Assembly: GCA_905221605.1 (NCBI GenBank)
Contig: CAJNDS010002200.1
Location: forward strand, 5,001-65,000
Direction: 5' to 3'
Origin: Symbiodinium natans
Lineage: Eukaryota > Sar > Dinophyceae > Suessiales > Symbiodiniaceae
DNA: 60,000 nucleotides
Positions 29,113 to 38,642 of this stretch are shown one piece after another. The position numbers and the translations under genes were made by a program. Numbering within the stretch: position 1 is the stretch's first letter; the number at the start of each line of letters is the position of its first letter. The notes beneath the pieces are model-generated. The model was not told the DNA's origin. It saw only the letters and a list, made by a program, of their open reading frames with translations, and made no database searches.

Positions 29113-29188
29113 TTGGCAAAAACGTGGTAGGGATGCGCGCCTGCATCGTGGAGCACGGCCTTTTTGGACCTGCAGCGCTCTCCACACC
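29113..29188. CDS. Possible exon, strand undecided
   Basis: Minus reads GVESAAGPKRPCSTMQARIP; plus reads GKNVVGMRACIVEHGLFGPA. Not resolvable by eye. Confidence 0.35.
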
Positions 29189-29251
29189 CCAGAACCCAAA
29201 ACCCTAAAGCCCCCTCAAAGAAGCCTTGAATAGGAGCCCCCCAAGCAGCTG

Positions 29252-29360
29252 AACCCTGAACCCGGAACCCTGAACCCTGAACCCTGAACCCTGAACCCTG
29301 AACCCTGAACCCTAAACCCTAAACCCTAAACCCTAAACCCTAAACCCTAAACCCTAAACT
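29252..29360. repeat. CCCTGAA block passing into CCCTAAA
   Basis: About six CCCTGAA units are followed by about eight CCCTAAA units, as at 2.7 and 3.1 kb. Confidence 0.9.
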
Positions 29361-29396
29361 TCCGTAAGCCCTAAACCCTGGAAACCCACAAGGAAC

Positions 29397-29453
29397 CGCG
29401 CCAACAGACTCATGACAGAACTTGGGCTTTCTGCTCTTGGCTTGAGGGGCCAT
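29397..29453 (-). CDS. Candidate start exon
   Basis: Minus strand: CAAAAATGG context, then MAPQAKSRKPKFCHESVGA (19 codons, phase 0), donor GCGCG|GTTCCT. Basic N-terminus. It may begin a short gene running to 28.4 kb, but the middle exons are not settled. Confidence 0.5.
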
Positions 29454-29615
29454 TTTTGGGGAGAGGACATAGGGTGTAGGGTTTAGGGCTGGTGTTTAGG
29501 GTTTAGGGTTTAGGGTTTAGGGCTAGGGCTTAGGGTTTAGGGTTGCCCAGTATCCTGGGAAAAGGATGCCACTTTTGTCGCTTGATGGGGTCTATAAGAC
29601 TCGAGATCCATACAA

Positions 29616-29742
29616 GATAGGGGGTAGGATTAGGGGGACCCTTGGGGATCTAGACCCTCTGAATAAGGTCCCTGTTTAAGAGAGCCAGAAGAGGGTTAAG
29701 AAGGGGTTCCCTTGTAAGGGTCCCCCGTATCCTACCTACGAT
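29616..29742. mobile_element. Family I-like element, copy 3
   Basis: AGATAGGGGGTAGGATTAGG / AGGGTCCCCCGTATCCTACCT inverted ends. More diverged than copies 1 and 2. Confidence 0.6.
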
Positions 29743-29813
29743 CGAGCTCCATCTCAAAAACACCCTACACCCTAAACCCTACACCCTACACCCTAAACCC
29801 TAAACCCTAAACC

Positions 29814-29880
29814 CTAGGATAAGAGGGAACTTGGCTGCCATCCTTGTACAGGGATAATCGTGCCAGCGCGACTTGCCCAT
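29814..29880 (-). CDS. Possible start exon
   Basis: Minus strand: in-frame TGA, then MGKSRWHDYPCTRMAAKFPL. No clear donor before the telomere-type run. Confidence 0.35.
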
Positions 29881-30099
29881 GACTCAGGCGGTGGAGTCCT
29901 GGAACGATTTCGGGGTCCCTAAGGCCCCAAGCATTTTATGGCGTTGGGGTTTAGTGTTTAGGGTTTGGGGTTTAGGGTTTAGGGTGTGGGGTTTGGAGTT
30001 TGGGGTTCTGGGTTTAAGGTAGGATGACCCAACACCCTCAACCCAATTCGCCCAAGGTTTCGGGCGCCATGGGGCTCATGGGGTTCATGGGGTTTATAG

Positions 30100-30206
30100 C
30101 TTGGTAGCCCAGAAACCGTCTTACACTAAGGGCACCGAATTTAGGGTTTAGGATTTAGGGCTTGGGCTACCAGAAAAGGGTAAAAAGGTACCACTGGGCT
30201 ACCAAG
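30100..30206. mobile_element. Family L element, copy 1
   Basis: CTTGGTAGCCCAG / CTGGGCTACCAAG perfect 13-bp terminal inverted repeats, TTTAGGG tract inside. Copy 2 at 31874. Confidence 0.85.
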
Positions 30207-30211
30207 ATAGG

Positions 30212-30303
30212 GTTTACCACGCCTGTGACGCTTTGGAAAACGACCAGGTTCAGTTCCCGAAAGCTTCAACTAAGAAGACGAAAAGAAAAAACCGAACAGC
30301 CCT
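30212..30303 (+). CDS. Possible plus-strand exon
   Basis: Plus strand after GATAG|G: VYHACDALENDQVQFPKAST KKTKRKNRTA, with a basic tail. The minus frames have stops. One of very few islands that reads better on plus. Confidence 0.4.
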
Positions 30304-30386
30304 AAACCCTAAACCCGAAACCCAAAATCACAACCCCAAACCCAAACAGACAAACTCCCTAATGTAGCCTAGCCTGCCAAACTTAC

Positions 30387-30430
30387 TGGCTCTTCATGGT
30401 GAAGTTTCGGTACTGCCCTAGAAGCTGTCT
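30387..30430 (-). CDS. Possible 44-nt exon
   Basis: Minus strand ends GAGCCA|GTAAGT, a canonical donor. Frames RQLLGQYRNFTMKS and TASRAVPKLHHEEP are both open. Confidence 0.4.
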
Positions 30431-30701
30431 CTTAACCCCCTAAACCCCCTAAACCCCCTAAACCCTAAACCCTAAACCCTCTTGAGGGGGTAGTCGGGGA
30501 ACCCATGACCTCAACCCTGAATCCTGGGCAAACGCAACGCACTTCCTAAAAATCCTTCCGCGCTCCTGCGCCAGGCGCCTTGAGCTCAGTGGCACATGGC
30601 AGGCTGCTGAGAAAGAGCCCCCAAGAAGGGTTGAGTTAAACCCTAAACCCTAAACCCTAAACCCTAAACCCTAAACCCTAAACCCTAAACCCTCAGGTTT
30701 A

Positions 30702-30769
30702 GGGCCATTCAGTGTCCAGGGCTTGTGGGCTGCAGAGCTGTTGTTCTCGGCGTCTCGAGGGCTTAGGGG
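30702..30769 (-). CDS. Candidate exon
   Basis: Minus strand: acceptor GTCTTCAG|C, then PLSPRDAENNSSAAHKPWTL NG. Confidence 0.45.
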
Positions 30770-31136
30770 CTGAAGACAGCAAGGCTTCAGGGCTTAAGGT
30801 TTAGGGTTTAGGGTTTAGGGTTTGGAGTTTAGGGTTTGGGGTTTAGGGTTTGAGAATTTAGGGTTTAGGGCTTAGAGTTTGGGGATTTCGAGCTTTTGAG
30901 CTTGGGATTTGTATCATAGAGCTTGGGGATTAAGATCTTAGAGTCTGGGACGGTTTGAGACATGGCCAGCAGCAGAACATTGTGTTTGCGGCCTGCTTGA
31001 TTTCAAGAGACTTGAAGAGTCTAGGCGCATGGGTTTGGATTTTGGGCGTTTAGGGGGTTAGGATTTAGGGTTTAGGGTTCGGGGGGGAGGGCTTAAACCC
31101 TAATGGCTGGGGGGCTCTTCTCTTCAGTTCCTGCAA

Positions 31137-31253
31137 AAACCCTAAACCCTAAACCCTAAACCCTAAACCCTAAACCCTAAACCCTAAACCCTAAACCCTA
31201 AACCCTAAACCCTAAACCCTAAACCCTAAACCCTAAACCCTAAACCCTAAACC
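31137..31253. repeat. CCCTAAA array
   Basis: C-rich array facing the G-rich array at 31332-31430. Confidence 0.95.
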
Positions 31254-31331
31254 TCGACCGCAAAGCCGCTAAACTGTGAACCGCCCCCCCCCCCCCGCCC
31301 CTCCTTCCTTTTCACGCTAAGTCTAGGGTCT

Positions 31332-31430
31332 ATTTAGGGTTTAGGGTTTAGGGTTTAGGGTTTAGGGTTTAGGGTTTAGGGTTTAGGGTTTAGGGTTTAG
31401 GGTTTAGGGTTTACGGTTTAGGGTGTAGGG
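31332..31430. repeat. TTTAGGG array
   Basis: G-rich array. With the previous one it forms a head-to-head pair around a poly(C)-bearing 80-bp spacer. Confidence 0.95.
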
Positions 31431-31431
31431 T

Positions 31432-31512
31432 GCTCTGCGCGGTGTTATGGCGCGAGCGCTTAAAGGGCTCCTTAGTTTGATCTGCATCAGGGCACAGGGG
31501 ATCCAAAGTCAT
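31432..31512 (-). CDS. Candidate exon or start exon
   Basis: The minus strand reads MTLDPLCPDADQTKEPFKRS RHNTAQS (27 codons). ATG follows GTGCTT. Two other frames are open. Confidence 0.5.
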
Positions 31513-31544
31513 AAGCACCCCCCCCCCCCGCTGAGCTCTGCTTA

Positions 31545-31670
31545 GGGTAGTTGCACGGTCCCTGAATCTGGGTCCTTAGTTGTGAACCCTACATACCCCC
31601 TTATATCCCCTACAAAACCCAAGGGCCCATACTTCAGAACCCTTTCAAGGGACCATATCAAGGGACAAGG
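31545..31670. mobile_element. Family F element, copy 3
   Basis: GGTAGTTGCACGGTCCCTGA at the left end, AAGGGACCATATCAAGGGAC at the right end. Confidence 0.7.
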
Positions 31671-31873
31671 TCGCCCAAAACCCAAAACCCAAAACCCTAA
31701 ACCCTAAACCCCAAACCCCAAACCCTAAACCCTAAACCCTAAACCCTTTGTGGAAATAACTACTGGGGCCAGCTATGGACCCTCCTCTAACAATCCTGGG
31801 ACTCTTGGACCGACCCGAAACCAATAACGAGAAGTTTAGGGTTTAGGGTTTAGGGTTTAGGGTTTAGGGCTAA

Positions 31874-31967
31874 CTTGGTAGCCATACTACCCCCTTTCTT
31901 GGGTGGGTTACGTTATAAGGGAGCCTCGAAACCTAAAAAGGGATAGGAGTACCATTGGGCTACCAAG
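31874..31967. mobile_element. Family L element, copy 2
   Basis: CTTGGTAGCC at the left end, GGGCTACCAAG at the right end. Different centre from copy 1 apart from ATAGGAGTACCA / AAAGGTACCA. Confidence 0.75.
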
Positions 31968-32059
31968 ATAACGAATAGTTCTCATGGATGGGGCTTGGTG
32001 TTGGCTGGTTGAGTTTCTGGGCCGCAGTTTAGGTTTAGGGTTTAGGGGTGTAAAGGGTG

Positions 32060-32135
32060 TAAAGGGGGTAAAGGGTGTAAAGGGTGTAAACTTTGATGAC
32101 TGAGGTTGTGTGTGTGTGTGGGGGCAATGTGAGTG
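32060..32135. repeat. GGGTGTAAA and GT simple repeats
   Basis: GGTGTAAAG occurs about six times and is followed by (GT)7. Low complexity. Confidence 0.8.
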
Positions 32136-32413
32136 TTCCATAAACCCGGGACCTCGGCATACAAAGAGGGTTCTTCTAAGTTAGGGTTTTGAGCTCTGCT
32201 AGCTTGGGGGGGCTGGTTGCATTGGGCTTGCGGGTAGAAACATAGCTACCTAATAATCAGAATCCCTACTTGTAGCTACCCATGAACCTCCTAAACCCTA
32301 AACCCTAACCCTAAACCCCAAACCCCAAACCCCAAACTCTAAACCCTAAACCCTAAACCCTAAACCCTAAACCCTAAACCCTAAACCCTAAACCCTAAAC
32401 CCTAACCCTAAAC

Positions 32414-32591
32414 CTGCAAGTGCACATGCCTTTTGGTCGGCCTCTGCCCCAGGTCGGGATCCCGGAGAGAGAGAAGCGCGTCGCTACAACGTTGGGTAAG
32501 ATACTCTCTTCGCGTGTGTCTCAAACCGATCTTTAAAACTGGACTCCATGCTAGCAAAGGCCTGATATGGCCTACTGGGTGCGAAGCCAAC
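32414..32591 (-). CDS. Candidate 178-nt exon ending in an array
   Basis: Minus strand: acceptor CCAACGCAG|G, then an open frame (ASHPVGHIRPLLAWSPVLK, IGLRHTRREYLTQRCSDALL, SLRDPDLGQRPTKRHVHL), ending CTTGCAG|GTTTAGGG. The donor is the first base pair step of a telomere-type array. Another frame (PYQAFASMESSFKDRFETHA) is open for half the length. Confidence 0.65.
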
Positions 32592-32701
32592 CTGCGTTGG
32601 GCTGAGGAAGTTACTTATTTTTTGAGGTTTAGGGTTTTAGGGTTTAGGGTTTAGGGATTAGGGTTTAGGGTTGCTTCGTGCTCCTTGGCGCTCACTTGTG
32701 G

Positions 32702-32776
32702 CTACTTTTTGAAAGATAGTCGCTGGAGTTCCTCAGCCATGCAGCCATTCGCCGCTTTGGGAACCTTGATGGGCAC
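32702..32776 (-). CDS. Candidate C-terminal exon
   Basis: Minus strand: acceptor ACACGCAG|G, then VPIKVPKAANGCMAEELQRL SFKK and a stop. A GT (AAAAA|GTAGCC) overlaps the stop, so the exon could also continue. Confidence 0.7.
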   Translation of the reverse strand: MPIKVPKAANGCMAEELQRLSFKK

Positions 32777-32806
32777 CTGCGTGTGAGAGCTCCTTTGCCC
32801 TAAGCC

Positions 32807-32870
32807 CCAAGCCCCAAGCCCCAAGCCCCAAGCCCCAAGCCCCAAGCCCCAAGCCCTAAGCCCTAAGCCC
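32807..32870. repeat. CCCCAAG array
   Basis: About eight units of CCCCAAG, a third-position variant not used elsewhere except 55.68 kb. Confidence 0.9.
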
Positions 32871-32950
32871 AAAGCCCCAAACTCTGAACCCTACAAGCCT
32901 AAACCTTAGAACCCTGAACCCCAAACCCCAAAACCCGAAGCCCTAAAGCC

Positions 32951-33017
32951 TCACACTGTCTCTCCCTCTGCCAAGGTCCAAAACTTCCCAAGTAGCTCGA
33001 TTAGATGCTGGGGTATC
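32951..33017 (-). CDS. Candidate C-terminal exon after family G copy 1
   Basis: Minus strand: acceptor TTATTCCTAG|G, then IPQHLIELLGKFWTLAEGET V and a stop (22 codons). Joined across family G it continues GKWIVDEDPE in frame. A second frame also stays open across the join. Confidence 0.5.
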
Positions 33018-33106
33018 CTAGGAATAAAAAGGGTGCCCTTTTTGGTTTAAAGGTGCTTATCAGGGAACCTAAGCCCTAAAAATGGGAACAAGGGCCTACT
33101 CTGGGT
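33015..33106. mobile_element. Family G element, copy 1, possibly a whole intron
   Basis: On the minus strand: CCCAGA|GTAGGCCCTTG to TTTTTATTCCTAG|G. The 82 nt between (33018-33099) has GT-AG ends and stops in the used frames. Introner-like, but see the RING gene, where family G sits inside a larger intron. Confidence 0.7.
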
Positions 33107-33245
33107 CCTCGTCTACAATCCACTTGCCAGTTTCGGAAGCTACTAAGCCTGGCTGGGCGGGAAGGGGGAGGGGGAAGAAACACAGAATCCGAAAGGGACA
33201 CTCCCACTTGTCCGGTTTGGGGTAGTTGCCGAAGACCCCTACCCC
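33100..33245 (-). CDS. Possible exon upstream of family G copy 1
   Basis: Two minus frames are open: FGNYPKPDKWECPFRILCFF ending GKWIVDEDPE, and RQLPQTGQVGVSLSDSVFLP ending RNWQVDCRRGPR. The frame is undecided. Confidence 0.45.
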
Positions 33246-33419
33246 TGAACCCTAAACCCCTTAACAAACACAAAAAGCCCAAGCCCTAAGCCCTAAAGCT
33301 CTACCCCCGAAACCTTTCAACACCCCTTTAAAACCCCCCTAAAAGGCCCTTCAAGGTCCTGAGCACCCCTAAGCCCCGAGTGGGCCAAACCCCGAACCCT
33401 AAACTAACTCTAAACCCCC

Positions 33420-33557
33420 TAAGCCGCATCCCCAAGCAAGCCTTGCCCATCAGGCGAAACCCCCTAAACCGCAAGCTAATCCCAAAACCCCAAGACCCTA
33501 CACATCTAAACTCTAAACCCCCAAGCCGCATCCCCAAGCACGCCTTGCCCATCAGGT
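33420..33557. repeat. 34-bp direct repeat of an exon end
   Basis: AAGCCGCATCCCCAAGCA followed by GCCTTGCCCATCAGG occurs at about 33422 and 33524 with one mismatch. About 68 bp of telomere-like sequence separates the copies. The right copy is the end of the exon at 33519-33591. Confidence 0.85.
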
Positions 33558-33591
33558 TCACGGCCTCCAGGGTGTAAGTCTGGGTGTCGAC
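33519..33591 (-). CDS. Candidate exon
   Basis: Minus strand: acceptor GGTGCCAG|G, then VDTQTYTLEAVNLMGKACLG MRLG, donor TTGGGG|GTTTAG. Its last 34 nt (LMGKACLGMR) are duplicated about 100 bp further on. Confidence 0.7.
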
Positions 33592-33776
33592 CTGGCACCC
33601 AGTCCAAAAGAGAACCAGGGAAATAGAATGAGAGAGAACCCTAAACCCTGAATCCTAAACCCTAAACTCACAAACCCCTAAACCCGAAACTTTCAAAAAC
33701 CTAAACTCCCTAAACTCCCCAAACCCTAAACCCCTAACCTCTAACCCCTAATTCCTAAACCCTCAACGCCCTAAAC

Positions 33777-33845
33777 CCCCTCAAGAGTCGGAAGCCCCGC
33801 CTCAGTCACGCCTGCGATGGCTCGGAGAGACTCCAAGAACTGTCC
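33777..33845 (-). CDS. Candidate 69-nt exon
   Basis: Minus strand: acceptor ATGTTGCAG|G, then GQFLESLRAIAGVTEAGLPT LEG in whole codons, ending GAGGGG|GTTTAG. Confidence 0.65.
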
Positions 33846-34305
33846 CTGCAACATGTCTCTTTGTGGGGGTTTAGGGTTTAAGGTTTAGGGTTTAGGGTTT
33901 AGGGTTTAGGGTGTAGGGTTTAGGGTTCAGGGTTTCGGGTTTAAGGCCTTCCGCTTTTTTTCACCGTGTTTTGTTATGGAGACTGTTCAGTGCTTCCCAA
34001 AGGCTTGGGAAGAAGTTCAGGGGCAAATTCCTGGGTTTTCAGGGTTTGGGGTTTATAGCGTTTTTGGGTTTTAGGGTTCGGGATTTAGGGTTCAGGAGAC
34101 TAGTGAGGGTTTGGAGCCTTAGAGGTTCAGGGGTTTAGGGTTTAGAGTTTCGGGTTTCGGGCTTAGGGCTTGGAGGTTGCGGGGTGCAGGAGGTTGAGGG
34201 TGCGTCTTTTGGGGCTGCTAAACCCTAAACCCTAAACCCTAAACCCTCAACCCTAAACCCTAAACCCTAAACCCTAATTTTTGTTGCTGCGCCGGGCTCG
34301 GACAC

Positions 34306-34400
34306 CTCCAATGAAAAAGCGCCATACAGCGAGCAAACTCAAATCCCGAAGCCGAATGTACCGGAGGCCCGTGGATGCTGGGAGTCAAGGCTTGTTGCAT
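34306..34400 (-). CDS. Candidate start exon
   Basis: The minus strand reads MQQALTPSIHGPPVHSASGF EFARCMALFHW, donor TTGGAG|GTGTCC. No AG acceptor just upstream, so an ATG start is likely (a second ATG lies three codons earlier). Confidence 0.55.
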
Positions 34401-34689
34401 GGAAACCATAAACCCTAAAGCCCTAAACCCTAAACCTTGCACCCTAAACCCTAACCCCTAAACCCGAAACCCGAAACCGCACCGACGATTTGATCTTAGG
34501 AAGCCAGAAGGAGCTCCCAGAAGGCAAGGATGTCTAAGGCTACAGTACAGTTTAGAGCCACCGAGAAGCCCCTACCTTTTTGGGTCGTATGTCGTGGTGT
34601 GCCTTTTGTGCTGTAGGTCATGTGCCCGACCACCTTGGGTTTACCCTAAACCCTAAAAACCCAGGCAGGGCCTTGGTTTCGACGCTCCC

Positions 34690-34785
34690 GCTGTGGTTTC
34701 TCGCGAATTCCGTTGCGTTTCGTGTGGTTTCGCGCGAATTCCGGCCTCTCGTGGCCTCTTCAGGCCTCTTCAGGCCTCTTCTGGG
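34690..34785. repeat. Short direct repeats
   Basis: GTGGTTTC(T/G)CGCGAATTCCG occurs twice and GGCCTCTTCA three times in 95 bp. They lie just past the stop of the 34.8-35.1 kb exon and may be 3' untranslated. Confidence 0.7.
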
Positions 34786-34793
34786 GGGGCCAC

Positions 34794-35114
34794 TTAGGTT
34801 GCCGACCGCAACGGCGCACGCGGTGACTGCTCCTTCGTCACCCTCCTTTTCTTGTCCAGGCTCTGCCGGTGAGTGGTGCCATGCTCAGTGCCCACGGTGA
34901 TCTTCCGGAAGGAGGAGTACTTGGTGCCGGACTCCTTATTATCCGGGCCTGCCACCTCCTTCACGTCTCCGGCCTCGATGGCTGCTTGCATCGCCGTCTG
35001 GGAGTTGGCGAAGAAGATCCCTCGCATCACCAAGCGAGGGTACGCCGTGGAAGTGTCCCGGCCCCGCTTCCGCTCGTACAGCTCTTTAGCTTCTACAAAC
35101 AGAGGCCGGGAATC
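34794..35114 (-). CDS. C-terminal exon of an unknown protein
   Basis: The best single coding stretch: acceptor GTTGGAG|G at 35115, then 107 codons to TAA. Segments: DSRPLFVEAKELYERKRGRD, TSTAYPRLVMRGIFFANSQT, AMQAAIEAGDVKEVAGPDNK, YSSFRKITVGTEHGTTHR and the basic tail LDKKRRVTKEQ. Codon third positions are GC-rich. No domain recognised; soluble, charged, probably basic at the C-terminus. Confidence 0.85.
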   Translation of the reverse strand, partial: DSRPLFVEAKELYERKRGRDTSTAYPRLVMRGIFFANSQTAMQAAIEAGDVKEVAGPDNKESGTKYSSFRKITVGTEHGTTHRQSLDKKRRVTKEQSPRAPLRSAT

Positions 35115-35258
35115 CTCCAACTCGGTTTGTTTTTTCGGGTTTAGTGTTGAGGGTCTTGGGGTCAACCCTAAACCCTAAATCCTAAACCCTAAACCACCCC
35201 GACCGAAAGCTTTTCCGACCGGTGAAGCCCCAGCCCTTGAAGCTTAAACTGTAAGCCT

Positions 35259-35363
35259 CGGGATGTTCCCCCGTATACTAACACTCCTGAATGGGGATTG
35301 TAGAGGGGGGGGGGTACTATCATCCTATTGAGGACTGCTAATATTCAGGGGGGGACATCCCAA
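35259..35363. mobile_element. Family A element, copy 2
   Basis: CGGGATGTTCCCCCGTATAC at the left end, GGGGGGACATCCCAA at the right end, with the shared GAGGACTGCTAATAT motif. Confidence 0.75.
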
Positions 35364-35442
35364 CCTAAGCCCCTAAATCTGAAACACTACGCCTTAAAAA
35401 GCCCTCCAACCCCTAAACCCTAAACCCCTGGGGTTTAGGGTC

Positions 35443-35496
35443 TGGGCCAAACCCTCATGCTCCCTCACCTCGGGTTCGAAGTTCTTCTTCTCCCAC
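35443..35496 (-). CDS. Candidate exon
   Basis: Minus strand: acceptor ATCCAAG|G, then WEKKNFEPEVREHEGLAQT. The same frame is open upstream as ADPR. Confidence 0.55.
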
Positions 35497-35968
35497 CTTG
35501 GATCCGCTTCTGGGGATTCAGGACGCTCTGGGCTTCAGTGTGTTTTCCCCAACTCCAACAAACTCTGTACCCTAAACTCTAAACTGCCCTAACCCTAAAC
35601 CCTAAACCCAAAACCCTAAACCCTAAACCCTAAACCCACCTAAACCCTAAACCCTGAACTGTGTGAAAATAGCACACCCAAAGCCCTAAGAATCCCAAAC
35701 GCCTTTGGGGTTTGAGGCTTTCGGGGCGTGTTGTTGGGGGCAGCCACACTTGTAACAAAAACGCTTCCTTTGCCGGGTTTAAGGTTTAGGGTTTCGGGTT
35801 TAGGGTTTAGGGTTTGAGGGGTTGAGGGTTGAAGGGCAGAAGGCTTCAGGGAGTCGAGGGTTAAGGGATGAAGGTTTCAGGGTCCTTAAGAAAGGGAGGT
35901 TCATGGGGGTTCAAGGGAAAATTTCGGGTTTTGGCTTTTTTGGGAGATGGGAGTACAAGACCCTAAAC

Positions 35969-36025
35969 CCGTCTTTTCAGCCCAAAAAGCTCCTGGAACT
36001 TGTCCTTCGGGAGCTTGATGATGAC
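35969..36025 (-). CDS. Candidate 57-nt exon
   Basis: Minus strand: acceptor CTCCTGCAG|G, then VIIKLPKDKFQELFGLKRR in whole codons, ending GACGG|GTTTAGGG. The plus strand (PKKLLELVLRELDDDLQ) is also open, as expected of an antisense shadow. Confidence 0.65.
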
Positions 36026-36237
36026 CTGCAGGAGGGGTTGGGGGTTGGGTGTGTTGGGGGGTTTGGGGCTTCGGGCGTTTTAGTGCTTGGGTGGTTCTCG
36101 GGTTTGAGCGTTTTAGGGTGCTTTAGGGGTTCGGAGTTGGGGGCTGTGGGGTTTAGGGTTGCCCTAAACCCTAAGCCCTAAAAACCCTAACCCTAAACCC
36201 TAGGTGTGAGGGGTTTTGCGGGCAGAAGGCTGCCTCC

Positions 36238-36296
36238 TCACACTCGGCTCGTGCATTTCATAATGGGCGGAAGGCCATCTTCGCGTACCTCATACC
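36238..36296 (-). CDS. Candidate C-terminal exon
   Basis: Minus strand: acceptor ACACCTCAG|G, then YEVREDGLPPIMKCTSRV and a stop. Confidence 0.6.
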
Positions 36297-36302
36297 CTGA
36301 GG

Positions 36303-36428
36303 TGTTGGCGTGGCTTAGGGCTTAGGGCTTAGGGTTTAGGGCTTAGGGTTTAGGGTTTAGGGTTTAGGGTCTAGGGCCTAGGGTCTAGGGTTTAGGGTTT
36401 AGGGCCTAGGGTTTAGGGTCTAGGGTGT
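36303..36428. repeat. Mixed TTTAGGG, CTTAGGG and CCTAGGG array
   Basis: G-rich units alternating among three variants. Confidence 0.9.
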
Positions 36429-37609
36429 GCAGCTGATGGTCGTATCACGAGTGGCGTTGGGCTGTACTGGCCTGGACGCAGGCCCCCTAACACTCAACTT
36501 GTCAACTCGGGGGTTTGGGCTTTGTGGAGTGAGGGAGCTATGGAGTTCGGGTTTAGGGGTTTAGGGTTTCGGGTTTAGGGGAAAAGTACACCGAACTCGC
36601 GAAACCCAAAGCCCCAAAACCCTCTAAACCCTAACCCCCTGATGCTCTAAACACTAAACCCTCAACCCTCAATCCCCAATCCTCAACCCTAACCTAACCC
36701 CCCCCCCCCCCAAAAAAAAAGAATACAAAAAAAACAACTGAACCCCCCAAACCCCCGAAAGGTAAACCCTGCAAAGAGCCCAGAAAAAAAGGCGTGCCTT
36801 GAAGTCTTGCGTGTCCTTTTGAAGGCCCGGTCCCTAAACCGGTTTTGGGGGAGTTTGGGGGCCTTAGGGGGGGGGGTTTGGGTTTCTTGGGTTTGTCTGT
36901 AGAGGTTAGAGCAGGAGTTGTGTGTATTGGAAGTATAGGGTTTTTGTATCGTAAGGCTTATGCAGGGTTAAAGGGTTTAGATGTTTTAGGCTTTGGGGAT
37001 TGGGGGCCTGTAGCTGATTTTAAGGCTTGGCGACTTTAGGTTGTAGGGTTCAGGGCTTGTGAGGGAGTTTAGCGTTTAGGGTTTGGGGTTTAGGGTTTAG
37101 GGCTTGGGGTTTAGGGTTTAGGGTTTAGCGTTCAGGTTGTGGGGCTTGGAGCTTTTCGGGGAGTTTGGTTTAGCGGTTTAGAGGCCCCAGCTTCTGCCCC
37201 ACCCATGCCAGCCCCCCTCCTCCACGTCTTTCGTGGGTTAGGGCTTTAGGGTTAAGGGTTTAGGGTTTAGGGGGGCTTGTGGTTCATGGTGGGTTTCAGG
37301 TTGAGGGTTTGGAGATTAGGCTTTGCCCTCTGCCCCTGGTTTGGCGTAGGGTTTACCTTCAGGGCTTAGGGCTTAGGGCTTTCGGGAATTCAGGCATTTT
37401 AGGGTTTTGAGGTCGAAGGCATTCAGGATGTAGGGTCTAGGGTCCTAAGAATCTGCGATTGAGGCCGACCTGCGGGTGGGCAGGAAGACCGGGCTGCTGA
37501 AACCCCTAAACCCTAAACCCTGAACCCTAAACCCCAAACCCTAAACCCTAAACCCTAAACCCTGAACCCTAAACCCTAAATCCTAAACCCAAAACCCTAA
37601 ACCCTAAAC

Positions 37610-37675
37610 CCATGGGTCCTGGCTCACCAGCCGCTGGATGGTCTGCTTGCTTGGATCTGTATAGCCGTTCATGAC
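37610..37675 (-). CDS. Candidate 66-nt exon
   Basis: Minus strand: acceptor CGCGGAG|G, then VMNGYTDPSKQTIQRLVSQD PW in whole codons, ending CATGG|GTTTAGGG. The array donor is again G|GTTTAG. Confidence 0.7.
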
Positions 37676-38038
37676 CTCCGCGGAGAGAAGCTGATGGCGG
37701 GGTTTAGTGTTTAGGGTATAGGGTATAGGGCATGGGGTATAGGGGGTTTGGGGTTTAGGGTTTAGGGCTTTGAGAGTTGTTTTTTGTCGTGGTTGATTTT
37801 GCTTGGGGTCTCAGTGCTGCTTGTACTACTTGGCCTTTTTTGAGAAAGGGGGGGGGGGGGAGGGGCGGGGATTTCTTTTCTCACAGGGCTGCCTGGGGCT
37901 TTCAGGATACTTTAGGGTTTAGGGTTTAGGGTTTAGGGTTTAGGGACTTTAGCTTGCCTGTTGGAGAGGTCGAGAGGCTCAGGGTGCAAAGGTGTCTCAC
38001 TTGACAGCCCTCTCTGGAAACTCGGCATCTGGATTCAG

Positions 38039-38108
38039 GCCGAGGATGGTCGTCTTCGGTGGCCCAAGAACTTCAAGAGTCAACCGACCTGGCTACCAAG
38101 AAGCCCTG
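38039..38108 (+). CDS. Possible plus-strand exon
   Basis: Plus strand: acceptor GGATTCAG|G, then AEDGRLRWPKNFKSQPTWLP RSPE. Minus frames all contain stops. Part of the right end resembles the family L terminus GGCTACCAAG. Confidence 0.45.
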
Positions 38109-38229
38109 AGTTTAGAGCTTAGGAAAGTTTAGGGTTTCGGGCTTAGGGACTTTAAGGTTTAGGGTTTAGGGTTTAGGGACTTTAAGGGTGCCGTACTAGA
38201 TGGGGCGACCCAAAAAGGGACCCTAGGTC

Positions 38230-38298
38230 GGAGAACTACCCAGAAGGCATGTGCACTTGCATCCAAGGCCATCCAGATGGGGGTTAGTCCTGCGCAAT
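38230..38298 (-). CDS. Possible exon beside a family D fragment
   Basis: The minus strand reads GLTPIWMALDASAHAFWV. A partial family D end (AGGGACCCTAGGTCGGAGAA) lies at 38.21 kb. Confidence 0.35.
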
Positions 38299-38581
38299 TC
38301 TGCCCGAAACCCTATAAACCATATAAAATATAAACCCTATAAACCCTATAAACCCTACAAAACCCTCTAAACCCCATGAACCCTACACTCCCCACAAACC
38401 CTCTAAACCCAACGAAGCCTTTAAAGCCGACAAACCCTGAGCCCTGCAGACCCGAAACCCCCAAACCTTGCAGCCCAAAACCTCAAGCCAACAAGCTCCT
38501 AAACCCTGAACCCCGAACCCCGAACCCCGAACCCTGAACCCTGAACCCTACACCCTAAACCCTGAACCCTACACCCTAAAC

Positions 38582-38642
38582 CCTCAAGCGCCCCCGGCGC
38601 CTCCTTCGTCTTGAGCTGCTTCCCGGCCCAGTGGTAGACCAC
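38582..38642 (-). CDS. Candidate 61-nt exon
   Basis: Minus strand: acceptor ACTGTTAG|G, then VVYHWAGKQLKTKEAPGALE, ending TTGAGG|GTTTAGGG. Confidence 0.7.
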
